From NCBI GenBank assembly GCA_921293015.1, contig OV121093.1, positions 3,209,027-3,273,026 on the forward strand: a stretch of DNA of 64,000 nt, given 5' to 3'. The notes under the pieces are model-generated. The model was given only the letters and a program-made list of their open reading frames with translations, made no database searches and was not told the DNA's origin. Position 1 is the first letter of the stretch; each line of letters begins with the position of its first letter. Shown in pieces: positions 12,001 through 22,500 of the stretch. The translations under genes were made by a program, and so were the position numbers. The stretch comes from Phorcus lineatus (Eukaryota > Mollusca > Gastropoda > Trochida > Trochidae).

Positions 12001-14936
12001 GTGTTCGTAGCAAATAGGGTGCAGTTTATCAGAGACAATACAGAGCCTTCTCAGTGGAAACATGTGCCTGGAAATGAAAACCCAGCAGACATTGCATCCA
12101 GAGGTATTGCGGCAAATAAGCTCATGAACTCTGCATGGTTTCAAGGACCAACATTCTTGTGGAACAAATGCCTACCATCAACAATGGGGGATGACCGCAC
12201 CCTGTCGTGTGATGACCCAGAAGTTAAACATTTGAAATCATTTGCATCTTCCGCATCATTGCCATACAAGTTCGAAGTTGATCGCCTTGAAAGATTTTCA
12301 AGTTGGCAACGAGCAATAAAAGCGGTGGCATTGTGCTTGAAGTTAAAGCAGAAATTGCATAAACAAATTCCGAAGGATGTGTCAGTCATTGACTCTATTT
12401 GTGTTGAAGATTTACAGAATGCAGAGACTGTAATTATTCAACTTGTTCAAGAGCAAGTGTTCTCTAGTGAAGTGCATGTGCTCAGCTCAAGGAAGGACTT
12501 GAAATCTGAGAGTCAGAGACAGAATGTGAAAATGTGTAAACAAGCACTGAGACATGTCAGTGGTACAAGTCCATTGTATAAATTGGACCCATTCATGGAC
12601 TCAAAGGGTATTCTACGAGTTGGAGGAAGGACCGAAAAGGCAACTTGGGAATATGAATTGAAAAATCCAGTGATTCTACCGAAAAAACATCATGTAACAC
12701 GCATGATAATCAATCACCTTCATGAAATGTCTGGACATCAGGGCAGAGGAATCACGATGAATGAAATACGCAGTAGAGGATACTGGATTCTGAATTGTGC
12801 GTCAGAAGTGTCTTCTGTGATTTCAACATGTGTCCGATGCAGAAAACTGCGGAGTCCAGTTCAAGAACAGAAAATGTCAAATCTCCCAGATGACAGACTC
12901 GAAACATCCCCACCTTTTAGTTACTGTGGTGTAGACATGTTCGGTCCTTTCTACGTCAAAGAGGGTCGTAAACAAATGAAAAGGTACGGAGCATTGTTCA
13001 CTTGTCTTGTATGTAGAGCAGTGCATATTGAGATTACTAACTCCCTCTCCACAGACTCGTTCATCAATGCGTTGCGCAGGTTCATCGCTACTCGGGGACC
13101 TATCCGTCAGCTCAGATGCGACCAAGGTACAAACTTTGTTGGGGCTGAAGGAGAATACTTCAATCCTCAACATGTTCGAGACTTCCTGTTACGCCAAAAC
13201 TGTGACTATTTCGTGTTCAAGATGAACGTTCCGTCGGCGAGTCATGCAGGAGGAGTGTGGGAGCGACAGATTCGAAGTGTCAGATCTGTGCTTTCAGGCT
13301 TGATGAGTGCTCAGGGTCAACAGCTTGATGACGAAGGACTTCGAACATTGATGTCAGAGGTAATGGCTATAGTCAATAGCAGACCTCTTACTGTAGACAC
13401 GTTAACTGATCCTAATTCTGTTGAGCCGCTAACACCAAATCACTTGTTAACAAGCAAGACAAGAATCATATTGCCCCCTCCAGGAAATTTTCAGAGAGAG
13501 GATGTTTACTCCAGGAAGCAATGGAGAAGAGTACAACATCTAGCGAACGAGTTCTGGTATAGGTGGAGGCGGGAGTATATTCAGACTCTTCAAATTCGTC
13601 AGAAATGGCAAAACCCACGTAGAGTATTCCAGAAGGGTGATGTTGTCCTTGTGAAGGACGAAAATACTCCTCGAGGACTTTGGAGATTAGCGCGTGTGAT
13701 GGACACAATTGAAGATGATGATGGTATGGTGCGTAGAGTGACAGTTGCCGTCGGAGACCCTTCTCTGTCAAAGACAGGGAAACGTGTTGGACAGTTGTCG
13801 CACCTTGAGCGACCAATCCAAAAGCTGGTTCTAATCCTTGAATCTGAACTGTAAATCAATGTTGAAATAAGACTTTATGTCTTAAGCCAGACAATAAAGT
13901 GTGGATTACAATGTATTTTTCATCAACATGTGTTTATTTCAGGGATTTGATAATAATTCTTAAATTTCCTAATAATTCAATATCATTTGTATTGAATAGA
14001 TCTTGTGTTTAATTTGTTATTTCAGTATAAAATATGAAAAGGAATTTTTCATTGGTAGGTTATATTTGGTATATTATTTAGGGTGATGAGTGTACATGGG
14101 AAAATTAGAGAGTTCTAATTTTGGGGGGAGTGTAACTGTAGTCGTTTAGCATTTTATTTTGTAGCGGTAGAATTTAGGATTGACAGAGTTACTTCCCTTT
14201 GCTCAGTGTGACGCGGTAGGACGTGCTCTAATTTTTATGATTGCGATTTTGTACGTCCGTTTTGTAGCCATGTGCGATGTGAATTATCACACTATATATC
14301 CCTGGATTTGAACTGTTTTTTGACGGTCCAAGTTGTATATGCTTGCGATATGTAACTGTAATGTATGCGAATCTTGGAGCAGTAAACTTTGGAACAAAAA
14401 ACAGGACTTTTCTTTGCGTTCTGCATGTGAAGGATTTGTTGTGAGTCGAAATCAGTGAATCAATTATCAAGTGCGGGCTGAAAGCAGCTACAAGTAGTAT
14501 GTTTTATTTAATATACATATTATTACGAAACCATAATCAATTGAAACCGTTCGAAAAATAATGCTATTTTGCCCAAATACTTACCACATATTGCCCCGTT
14601 AACTTCAATACTCCGGTTTCCAGTATCATGTATAGAGGTGCATTCTGCATTTCCGCCTAGAATCAGCTTTAGTTCTAGGAAATCATTGGCAGAAATACGG
14701 AGATTGTCTCTTTTCCCGTCCAGCAGGATAACGTTCACAGATGGGTAAAATTTTCTGTAGTTCTCCCATTTCGTACAAACTTTTACGATTTTTCTACATA
14801 AAATTTTAGTAACTGGATTGCTCCAGCGTGGATAGGGCTTACACCCGTAGGAAAATACAAGTGTAACGCGTTTGCAGCTTTCGGAGAGTACACAGTGGAT
14901 ACATCCCAAAATTAACATGTAATGATGATATCTCAT
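5848..14936 (-). CDS. Four-exon secreted, probably GPI-anchored protein, with a retrotransposon in intron 1
   Basis: Minus strand. Exon 1 (14936-14585) starts at an ATG followed by a signal-peptide-like segment (MRYHHYMLILGCIHCVLS), then a Cys-containing ectodomain with an N-x-S site near its end. Exons 2 (6415-6365), 3 (6252-6184) and 4 (5933-5848) each have GT/AG borders, and every junction is phase 1; the codons rejoin cleanly (ATA TGT G|GT, GAA G|AA, AAA G|GT). The product is about 185 residues. It ends in a hydrophobic run with no cytoplasmic tail, preceded by small residues (VSSAKGAT), which fits a GPI-attachment signal. The BEL/Pao insertion at 7801-14492 lies wholly inside intron 1 and would be spliced out if intron 1 is still processed. 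I do not recognise the ectodomain fold. Exon 1 is well supported; the link to exons 2-4 rests on phase and splice sites. Confidence 0.5.
5981..6030. repeat. (ATT)n microsatellite
   Basis: About 16 uninterrupted ATT triplets, within intron 3 of the minus-strand gene. Confidence 0.95.
7801..8162 (+). repeat. 5' LTR of the BEL/Pao element
   Basis: 362 bp, starts TGTAACTGTAG and ends GCAGCTACA. It is the same as the 3' LTR. No promoter within it was located with confidence. Confidence 0.95.
8311..13854 (+). CDS. BEL/Pao Gag-Pol polyprotein (single frame, 1847 aa)
   Basis: The start is taken as the ATG at 8311; the frame extends upstream only to a GTG, which is not a normal animal start. Domain order, numbered from that Met: charged coiled N-terminus (1-150); Gag-like DUF1759-type region (about 173-330); Cys/His knuckles (about 393-455); aspartic protease with DTQS at about 518; reverse transcriptase with YVDD at about 958-961; RNase H (SDAS, Asp about 1140); integrase H2C2 zinc motif (about 1465-1510), catalytic Asp 1542, Asp 1604, Glu 1651; C-terminal DUF5641-type domain (about 1738-1820). 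This order, with protease before RT and Gag and Pol in one frame, is that of BEL/Pao elements. No stop or frameshift is seen, so the copy may be autonomous. Confidence 0.93.
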   Translation: MSERAGNEDAGSHASHGSRASKAAEAAASLAEIKIKMKYFELENTKKRELCKLELQKELDIAEARFQRLSDNVERTLRYGEEVIVSNGEVHKLDKPQTSEEYVQEYIKNNPLLPETETPIQPVNVQGICEQRASTKLNAEASDFVPQKQLCDISLEFANLTKSFAETINLGRLPTPEPGVFSGDPLQYQGWKCAFESLIERRGIPPSERIYFLNKYLSGEAKSAVAGYLLINTHDAFEEAKLRLDRRFGTSYHIAKAFRDKLESWPKIEGRDGTGLRKLSDYLFQCHNAMKNIDSLKIWNDEKENAKMVEKLPEWLVYRWGRIVANWRRDYSAFPSFRKFVDFVAEEADIMCDPVMMSRLSKRPTRKLETVERMSTRKTTFVTQGSGPNKMFCAFCKQDHDLNHCKSFGMKSLEERKDFIRHHSLCFACLRFGHRSKECYQRAKCETCGFYHPTVLHGDRIKKPTLPDKPAPQEVKRSSSYALNACDSDYDKCSMIVPVFVSHESVQGKEKLVYALLDTQSDATFISRKTCEGLNLQGPEVNLMLSTMTAQDKLISCQRISGLQVRGYNCEDMIKLPAAYTRESIPANIAHIPTPDKARQWPHLEEIAEKLLPLQDIEIGLLIGYNCSRALIPKEIIVSSDESQPYGQRSELGWGIVGILDHQQILVDNIGVSHRILSQEVPKDLNISSQREKILISMRNSVKEVIAPSSVIDILEMDFHERKPFGPPMSIEDQRFMTQIQNGIRQREDKHYEMPLPFKNGNPILPENRSAATQRVMQLKRRLLKDEKYAMEYRSFMDTLMQHGYAEKAPVYDTNNVWYVPHHGIYHPKKPDKLRVVFDCSSRHQGVSLNDYLLKGPDLVNTMIGVLCRFRKERIAIQCDIEAMFHQFFVPECHRDYLRFLWWENDFESDPIDYRMCVHLFGATSSPGCANYGLKEVAKDYEFKYGTAAAKFIQDNFYVDDGLTSVPTVQEALELIDSAKGLCQEGGLRLHKFVSNSKEVLTSLSREDVGKDIKDIDLLSQTLPVERALGCHWCIESDMFEFRITLKDQPLVRRSVLSTINSIYDPLGLVAPVLLVGKQIMQETCKNQMDWDSPLPEELRVRWEKWRNQLFMLDDVKTPRCFKPPTFGDVETIELHHFSDASTTGYGQVSYLRMIDKDENVHCAFVTGKSRVCPLKVMTIPRLELTAAVVLVRVSQFLDRELRYDKIKEVFWTDSRVVLGYIANESSRFHVFVANRVQFIRDNTEPSQWKHVPGNENPADIASRGIAANKLMNSAWFQGPTFLWNKCLPSTMGDDRTLSCDDPEVKHLKSFASSASLPYKFEVDRLERFSSWQRAIKAVALCLKLKQKLHKQIPKDVSVIDSICVEDLQNAETVIIQLVQEQVFSSEVHVLSSRKDLKSESQRQNVKMCKQALRHVSGTSPLYKLDPFMDSKGILRVGGRTEKATWEYELKNPVILPKKHHVTRMIINHLHEMSGHQGRGITMNEIRSRGYWILNCASEVSSVISTCVRCRKLRSPVQEQKMSNLPDDRLETSPPFSYCGVDMFGPFYVKEGRKQMKRYGALFTCLVCRAVHIEITNSLSTDSFINALRRFIATRGPIRQLRCDQGTNFVGAEGEYFNPQHVRDFLLRQNCDYFVFKMNVPSASHAGGVWERQIRSVRSVLSGLMSAQGQQLDDEGLRTLMSEVMAIVNSRPLTVDTLTDPNSVEPLTPNHLLTSKTRIILPPPGNFQREDVYSRKQWRRVQHLANEFWYRWRREYIQTLQIRQKWQNPRRVFQKGDVVLVKDENTPRGLWRLARVMDTIEDDDGMVRRVTVAVGDPSLSKTGKRVGQLSHLERPIQKLVLILESEL
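14123..14130 (+). promoter_or_regulatory. Polypurine tract of the BEL/Pao element
   Basis: GGGGGGAG lies directly before the 3' LTR. It is the expected primer site for plus-strand DNA synthesis. Confidence 0.8.
14131..14492 (+). repeat. 3' LTR of the BEL/Pao element
   Basis: 362 bp, identical by eye to the 5' LTR, and followed by the AGTAG target-site duplication. Confidence 0.95.
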
Positions 14937-14939
14937 TGT

Positions 14940-16140
14940 TCTGTCCCTAAACGTAGTTGTGCGAATAAAATTCTCAATGAGCCCTCATTTAAATACTATT
15001 TCAGTCAATAAAGGCGAATACGAAAATAATTTCGTTTCCCGTTACATCACAACGCAGTTTGAACATAGTTAGAGATGTCATTCCAGCACTCGTTTGGCAT
15101 GTGCAACATAAAATAACCTAAACTTAGCCTTATTAACAAGTGCGATGATGATAAAACTTGAATAATGACCGATGACAGCTCAACATCCTGTTGTGACAGT
15201 TCAACTTTATTAATTGCTTCTGACCATGCAGATGTGATGTACATAGGGCCTATGCACAATTCGCATAACTAATAGTTTAATTACTTTAAAATATTTTAAT
15301 ATTAGAAATATTACATTTTGTATGTTTGTGTTTATGATAATAATAAGCAACTTAAGTAACGAGATCACGCATGTAGATGATCTAAATGGCAAGTTAGATT
15401 ATACTTGTATGATAATTAAATAAACCTTTTAAACAATATTACGTCAAGAAAGATCTTTTTATTTGGTGTTTTAATGTCCAAAACTGCTTTTGCGTATAAG
15501 GCGGGCACTGATGTCCGTTAATCGTTGCTTTCTAGCAAATAGCGTTGCGCAGTTTTTATTCGTTTTTGCATTTATGAATAGTCAATAACTCATGGACACA
15601 TTAACAGCATTTTTAACAATATATGTTACAACTCCGACAATGTATCGTTAAAACAACAATTCTACCACAGACAATGGCTTTTCTAATATGAGTTTTGTTT
15701 ATCTTTAAAGTTACATAATAGTTTTCAAATTGTAGATTACTTGCTTTTCGTGGCATGTCTTGATATTCTACATAAACGTTTCAAGGCAACACCTAACTAA
15801 AGAAAATTTACTCATCCACCTTTGTTGTTCAGGTAATTGAAGATGAATTCAAAGAAATGTCATATTCTTATCAGCATATATTTGCTTGTAAATTAATAAT
15901 AATGAAACTTTCGATATTTTGTTTAGAAATATTTATATTTTTTGCATAATTTCATCACATATGTCAACAGGGGACACTTGGTGAGACAAAGAACACACTC
16001 CTACAAACTGGAGTTGTTTCTTTAGATGAAACGCACATAGTGTGCATAGTTCAAATATGCATGGTTTATACATTTAGTCTAAAAATGTGTTAGTGGGTTA
16101 ATGGTAGTAACGATTGTATCTTATTTCCTGCGTGTGTTTA
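14940..16140. other. Non-coding stretch upstream of the secreted-protein gene
   Basis: No convincing coding frame. The part just right of 14936 should hold the minus-strand gene's promoter, but I see no clear TATA box at a usual distance. Confidence 0.4.
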
Positions 16141-16142
16141 AG

Positions 16143-16375
16143 TGGCTACCGGGAACATTCATATGTATACACACCTATCAACCGGGGACATTCATATACA
16201 CACACACACCTATCAACCGGGGACATGTGGTAAATAATAACCCGGTACGTACGGGTTATGGAAAATAACGACGCGAGGGCGTAGCCCGAGCAGAGGTATT
16301 TTTTTAAAAAGACAAGCAATCGGGTTATTATTTGGGTTACACTCCCGCGAAACACTCCTGCAATTGTTTCAACTT
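16143..16375. repeat. CAACCGGGGAC cluster plus conserved 130-bp unit, copy 1
   Basis: Two or three ACCGGG(G)A(A/C) units alternate with 'attcatatgtatacacacct'. They are followed by 'taataacccggtacgtac', then 'aacgacgcgagggcgtagcc' and an ACTCCCGCGAAACACTCCTGC block. The same series recurs at 17066-17350. It contains an 18-bp palindrome, ACCCGGTACGTACGGGTT. Confidence 0.7.
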
Positions 16376-16768
16376 AATTTGTTTATAAATAATTAAGTTT
16401 TAAACGTTTTAGTGATTTATTCTGCGATTTTCATATTTTTAATAAGAGTAAACATTCAGACGATTTCCAATAAAATCCTGCTTCGAGGCAATCGTTTTAT
16501 CATTTTGCTTTCACTCCCGTGAAACACTCCTCGGTGATTTAAACTAAAACATTATGTATAGATTTATCTATAAACGTTTCATATTTTGCGGATTTATTAT
16601 GTCTGCATAATAACAAGTATTTAGACTGCTTACAATACCCAAATGATTAGGGTTTTTAGATCAAATGACTTGAAACCTTACATTAAGAACTAGTTTAAAA
16701 CAATATGGATATAAATTCATAGGTAAAATACAAACAAGACACAACAAAATTTTCATCAATTGGCATGG

Positions 16769-16838
16769 ATGCTCGGTAGCGCAACGGGTTATGCTCTGCT
16801 TGTCATCATCGGGTTCGATTCCCACTTACGGTGCTCAT
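16769..16838 (+). repeat. tRNA-like relic with A and B boxes
   Basis: GTAGCGCAACGGGTTATGC resembles a tRNA A box/D arm, and GGGTTCGATTCC is a good B box at the right distance. The acceptor and T stems do not pair well, so this is more likely a tRNA-derived SINE head or pseudogene than a working tRNA. Confidence 0.45.
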
Positions 16839-17065
16839 CACTTTCAATTTTCTTGTTTGATTTCATTTCCAAATTTTACAAGTCCAATTGTTTGCCTTTG
16901 TTTACAATGTCATAACCAACATGAGTTATGAGATAACCAACCTACGCAGTTCGAGCTCAGGGCTTATAGCATACAACTTAAATGAAGAAGTGAATAGGGT
17001 AAACACCTGAAGCAAGGTAGTTAGCGCGAGTTAAAACCAATTAAAAAGAAGGCATATAACCGCCC

Positions 17066-17350
17066 AAGGGGTTTAATCATATGTATACACACCTACCAAC
17101 CGGGGACGTTCACATGTATACACACCTACCAACCGGGGACGTTCACATGTATACACACTTATCAACCGGGGACATTCATATATACACACACACCTATCAA
17201 CCGGGGACATGTAGTAAATAATAACCCGGTACGTACAGGTTATGGAAAATAACGACGCGAGGGCGTAGCCCGAGCAGAGGTTATTTAAAAACAACGAGGC
17301 AATCGGGTTATCATTTGGCTTACACTCCCGCGAAACACTCCTGCAATGTT
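17066..17350. repeat. CAACCGGGGAC cluster plus conserved 130-bp unit, copy 2
   Basis: Four CAACCGGGGAC units spaced 34-36 bp, followed by the same downstream block as at 16143-16375, with a few substitutions (one breaks the 18-bp palindrome at one base). Confidence 0.7.
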
Positions 17351-17421
17351 TTTTGTAGTTTGGCCTTGTAAAGGTTTGGTTGAGTGCTCAAATTTGTGGA
17401 TGGAGCAGGATAAATAGAAAT

Positions 17422-17514
17422 CTGAAAGTCTATTTTATCCTTTAAAATGCACCAGCATGAAACAGAGCTGTAGCGATAGAGAAATATGATTATGTAGATA
17501 AAATAGACTTTCAG
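17422..17514. repeat. Short inverted repeat with 18-bp perfect arms
   Basis: CTGAAAGTCTATTTTATC at 17422-17439 is the exact reverse complement of 17497-17514, with a 57-nt loop. It may be a decayed MITE end pair or a hairpin. Confidence 0.7.
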
Positions 17515-18117
17515 ACTTCAGAAATAAAATACTTCAGATGACACTCGTTGTAGAAGAAGAGAAGAAGAGAAGAAGAAGAAATGTTTATTAAAATAATTTT
17601 TAGTTACAATTTATGTACATTATGTGACACTTTAATCAACATTTTAATGATGACTGGAGGAATGGTTCATTGTGAGCTAATCAACTTGACCACTTGTCAC
17701 ATGTCAATTCATCAACGTCTATTATTCATTGTTACATTGTTAAACATGTACCTATATGTTCGCCATGCTGTAAAAACTCCACATTGTTGAAAAGACTTGT
17801 AAACAAATCGAAATGCTACGCATCCAGTATTTTTTTTTCATATATATATATACACCCATCAACCGGTGACATTCATATGATGAATAACAGAAGAGGAAAA
17901 TTATTTTATTTAAGTGTCACATGTTACAATACCAAATAAATACAGATATAAGCATTGTTTATAAGTAATATCCGGCCAATAGGCCTACGAGACACTACAT
18001 TTTCATTTAAAACGATATATGATAAAATATATTATATAAATATTAAAATTATCAAACATTTCTTAAAATACATTGTATAATCATATGTGTAAAAAAAATC
18101 CACTCATTTTAGAACAT

Positions 18118-18347
18118 TCGTATATTCGTATATTCGTATATTCGTATATTCGTATATGAACATTCGTATTCGAACATATGTTTACACACCTAGCAACCGG
18201 GGACATTCATTTATATGTATACACACCTAGCAATCGGGGACATTCATATGTATATACATCTAGCAACCGGGGACATTCATATGTATATACACACCTATCA
18301 ACCGGGGACAATCATATGTATACACACTTATCAACCGGGGACATTCA
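18118..18347. repeat. TATTCGTA microsatellite and CAACCGGGGAC minisatellite
   Basis: An 8-bp repeat (ATTCGTAT) runs over about 18118-18158. It is followed by five units of 'ag/tcaaccggggacattcat' with 'atgtatacacacct' between them, period about 32-37 bp. The plus strand reads open in two frames only because of the repeat. Confidence 0.85.
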
Positions 18348-18349
18348 TA

Positions 18350-19183
18350 TACACAAAGAACTTAATTAAGCACCCCCTTTTTTCGAAAACGACTTTGGCT
18401 GCTCTGGAAATATTTTGGTTCATTTGACGCAATAAACACTCCAGATTTAAGAATCCCCAACATGCAAAAATAATTATGTCATGAGAAAAAATGTAATTTT
18501 GCCAAATATAACTATGGTCACAGGCGAGAAACTACACACTAAACTTAAGATTTTTCAAACGAGATTTCTGATCCCTATTTGACATTTATACACTAAAACC
18601 TGTTTTATCATGCATTATAAGAGAGTAGCTAGACATTGAATTTAAGGAGTTTTTTAATCAAAAAATGAAAAAAATGCCTTTAATCTTAACATCTGTGAGT
18701 CAATTTAAGATTGTCTTAGTTGAACTTGTTGATAAAAGACTTTTTCTTCCTCTAGATAAGCCATTTTCTTCAGCAGTGCTCAGTTTTTCCTTTATGCAGA
18801 TTTAAAAAAGATTGATATTGGAAACTTTTGTGATTTTGATGGTTTTTATTGCTAAAACGACTGTATTTTGCTATGGGGTCATTTACTAAAAAGTCATCAT
18901 TGCAGTCAAGAGAATGTTAATTATCACATTGCAGCAAAAAATATTGACTTTCATTTTGAGTTTTAAGGTAACTTGGATTTTGACTAGAAAATACCAAACT
19001 TTTAAAAAAACAGTTATGAAGAGACAGTGAATTGTAAATCGAGTAAAGTTTTAATTTTCACTCTGCTTAATGATAATTCTATCAATATTCACTAACTGTT
19101 TTCCTGGAAATTTGTAACGTTTATTATTAACACATTTTTTTCTGCTTGAAACATAGGGGGTGCTTAACTAAGTTCTTTGTGTA
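18350..19183. mobile_element. MITE (834 bp) with TA target-site duplication, inserted into a minisatellite unit
   Basis: Terminal inverted repeats begin TACACAAAGAACTTA and run about 30 bp to GCACCCCC, with one mismatch between ends. The flanks are TA (18348-18349 and 19184-19185). Joining the flanks recreates the regular minisatellite text 'acattcatatgtatacacc', so the empty site is directly inferable. There is no coding frame inside. TA duplication is the Tc1/mariner superfamily habit. A relative lies at 54248-55107. Confidence 0.85.
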
Positions 19184-19185
19184 TA

Positions 19186-19232
19186 TGTATACACCTATAA
19201 ACCGGGGACACACTGCCAACCGGGGACGTCCT
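19186..19232. repeat. CAACCGGGGAC units just upstream of the SET-recombinase gene
   Basis: Two units (AAACCGGGGACACACTG, CAACCGGGGACGTCC) continue the minisatellite on the right side of the MITE. They match the text of the cluster at 3.74-3.78 kb. Confidence 0.7.
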
Positions 19233-19559
19233 GCCTATATATCATTTACATTTGTCCACATGAAACATTTCAACTATGGACTCGTGGGGATACGTATACA
19301 ACTCGCCTTTCAGTAGGAGATCATCAATCCTAATGATCTTTGAACTTGTTTTGGATTTGAAATAACCTTCACCTTACTGAAATTAATTGTAAATGCAAAA
19401 TTACACATGCAATATCCCGTGGTTGTGTGTGGTTTTAGTCATTATACCAATCACTTAACGCCTTTTTGTGTTCATTACGTTTTTTAGATAAAGGAATTTA
19501 AATTAGTATTTAATGTAGCCTTTACTGATTCTAATCATTTTCAATAATTCATGTTACAG

Positions 19560-22500
19560 TTGTGCAAATTGAAGATAGAATAAGACGAATAGAGGTCGGT
19601 ATTCGCTCATCATTGACAACAGATGAACCTGTAAGCTTTCATTGATTACTTTCTTTTTTTTCCCTAGGTTATCTTTAGTATTTTTTTAAAAGGAATGAAA
19701 TCTTAAGCTTTGTTAACATTTGAATGTTTGTTTGGATAGTAATGACCAATATATAATCCATTACATTTTACATTTCAGAATGTGAGAGGGTGCATAGGTT
19801 ACTTGAAGGAATTAGAAAACATACCTTTGTGTATTCTAATCTTGAAGAAAAATCCAAAGGTTATAAATACTATTAAAAAGGTAATTCACAACATAGTTTA
19901 ACATGTTAGTAATCAGTTAACATTTACAAAATTAATTAAAGAAGTATTTGTCTTTATAACATAAACTTGTTAATGAGAAATACAATATGTATAGTGTCCC
20001 TAATAGAATGTCACGTCCAAAACGGACCATAATTCAACATTTTTTTTTTTCCTCTCTAGTGCAGACGATACAAGAAATGTGACCTTATACGAAGGATAGC
20101 AGATAGACTGTACAGTCACATTCGGGCCATATATTTGGTAAGAGCTTCACTACAGACCATCGAGTTTCGTTTTCTTCGCAGTGATTATGCCTACAATGGG
20201 TTTCCTTCTACTTGTTAAATGGCTATTTGATAAGTACAATCATTCTAGATAATAGATCAATTTGTTTGCGTAGAAGTTATGATAAATTGTCATGATGTTC
20301 TGATTGCAGAATATGCAGAAGGACACGAGGAATCTTCCACAAGGTAAACTTAAGTTATATGACTCTTCTCTCAAACATACATATAATCGATAGATAGTTC
20401 AATCAAGTACACTTTTAAGTATTTCATCTTTGAATTCTGTTGAGACGTCCACAACTACCATTTTAGAACAAAATATCTAACCATTTCGATAATTGATTGC
20501 TTGTTTCTTTTAGCTCCTGCAACAAGAAAATCCTCAAGAAAAACAAAGCAAATTGAAGCACTATCATGGAGTAGACATCACTTTGACGTGAAATTTGTCA
20601 GTAAAGAAATTGGTGAGATGTTACTATTCAAATGACTACAAATACATGATAAAAATCAAGAAACAATTCTAACAATTCATTGACTGTGGTACATATATAT
20701 GCATTAGTATTTCATCATCTCAATCATGTATAAACTTTAGCAATGTAAAACCTTTTAAGATGATCATGACAAAAATGCAATAAAAGATGTTGATACTTTC
20801 ATACTTCAAGTTTTAAAAGGACCAGGTACAAAAATAATTCGACGGATAATGACACGAATATACAGCATTTGTTATCAGTACTTGTTTTCATTCTAATTAT
20901 AGGTAAAGGTGTGTTCTCCAACCGGCAGTTTCAGAAAGGAGACTTTCTTCTCCCTTACGAAGGAAAGCTTTTGGATGAAGACCCAGAGCTTGATGACGAA
21001 ACATATGTATTCGAATTCAAGAGCAAGGGCAAATCTTTCTGGTATGTAAGTGACAACAGTTGCATCATCATCTTCATTTATTATTGTTGCTGTTGTTGTT
21101 GTTGTCGTTGTCGTCGCCATCGTCGTCATCATAATCATCAGCATTATTATGATTATTATTATTTTTAGGATTGACGCCACTTGTGAAGAGGTCAACGGGC
21201 GTTATATAAATGACAGCAAAAAGAGTCCCAACTGCTGTGCAAAGTTGACACAAAAAGATGGAAAACCAGGAGTTGGATTTTATGCCCTTCGATCAATAGA
21301 AATGGGGGAAGAACTCCGATATTCATATGGGACGTCATCATCTCATTATCCTTGGCGGTCAAAAGTAAGTTTTTTTTATTCTTCTATCTTATTATTTTCA
21401 TAAACGTAGGTTTTAGTTTAATATGTTTAAATTGCTATTGAATATATTTTCAGTGTCAGGAGTTGAAGACAGAAGGTAGATTTATCATCTTATGCACGCT
21501 TGTAATGTTAAAGCATGGAAAGAAACCAGTGTAGTTTGAAATAACTCCGTTAATAATAACCCGTTAATAAAAATAAGGAATGTCTTGTACCTTTCCAAAT
21601 ACACGATTTTAAATACTAACCGAATTTGTAGATTAGAATATTATATGCATTAAATTGTTAAGACAAAATTAATGATGATACTTTTACTGCGGTGAACTCT
21701 ATACAACTATATATTGCATGCTAAAAGTAGACATGGAATTTCTAATGTACAAATTTGAGGAACATTTTAATCACTTTATGTTTATCCACAAATGTAAAAG
21801 TTGTTAGCTATTATGATGAATTTATCAAATAATTCGTATCAATTAAATATGCACACTACTACTCTAGTCAAATAGTAACTATTGATTTCCTGATTTACTT
21901 TAGCTCACTTGTTACAAAAACAAATACTTTTAACTTTAATTTTGTTCTTTGATGTTACGGTCCACCAAAATATTTGTAATGAAAATCAAAATGCTGATTT
22001 CTTTCTCAACAGTTCGACAAACATCTGTTCTCAAAGGGACAAGGTGTCGTCCAAACAACACTGTGCCTGAAACTGCCTATAAAACTTCTCATGAAGCTCA
22101 AGAAACCAGTAATGGACCAAACAACATTGCCGATGAAACTGCTTCTACTGCCTACAAAACGTCTCATGAGGTTCAAGAAACCAGTAATGGACCAAACAAC
22201 ATTGCTTATGAAACTGCTTCTACTGCCTACAAAACGTCTCATGAGGCTCAAGAAACCAGTAATGGACCAAACAACATTGCCGATGAAACTGCTTCTACTG
22301 CCTACAAAACGTCTCATGAAGCTCAAGAAACCAGTAATGGACCAAACAACATTGCCGATGAAACTGCTTCTACTGCCTACAAAACGTCTCATGAAGCTCA
22401 AGAAACCAGTAATGGACCAAACAACATTGCCGATGAAACTGCTTCTACTGCCTACAAAACGTCTCATGAAGCTCAAGAAACCAGTAATGGACCAAACAAC

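Larger units (their letters stand above)
7801..14492 (+). mobile_element. Full-length BEL/Pao LTR retrotransposon, recent insertion
   Basis: Two LTRs (7801-8162 and 14131-14492, 362 bp each, TG...CA) are identical by eye along their whole length. They flank one open polyprotein frame. A 5-bp target-site duplication, AGTAG, lies at 7796-7800 and 14493-14497. A polypurine tract (GGGGGGAG) abuts the 3' LTR. Directly after the 5' LTR I see no canonical TGG-starting primer-binding site. Identical LTRs, intact TSD and an unbroken frame all point to a very recent insertion. It lies in intron 1 of the minus-strand gene, in the opposite orientation to that gene. Confidence 0.95.

Noticed and set aside
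16769-16838. Functional tRNA gene
   Set aside because: A and B boxes are present but the acceptor and T stems do not pair; kept only as a tRNA-like relic.
18178-18347. CRISPR-like look of the regularly spaced CAACCGGGGAC units
   Set aside because: The 'spacers' are themselves repeats of the same text, there are no cas genes, and the genome is clearly eukaryotic; it is a minisatellite.
20869-21403. Continuous open frames across the SET exons
   Set aside because: They run through a low-complexity intron (GTT/GTC and ATT repeats at 21050-21168). Splicing at 21041/21169 restores an uninterrupted SET domain.
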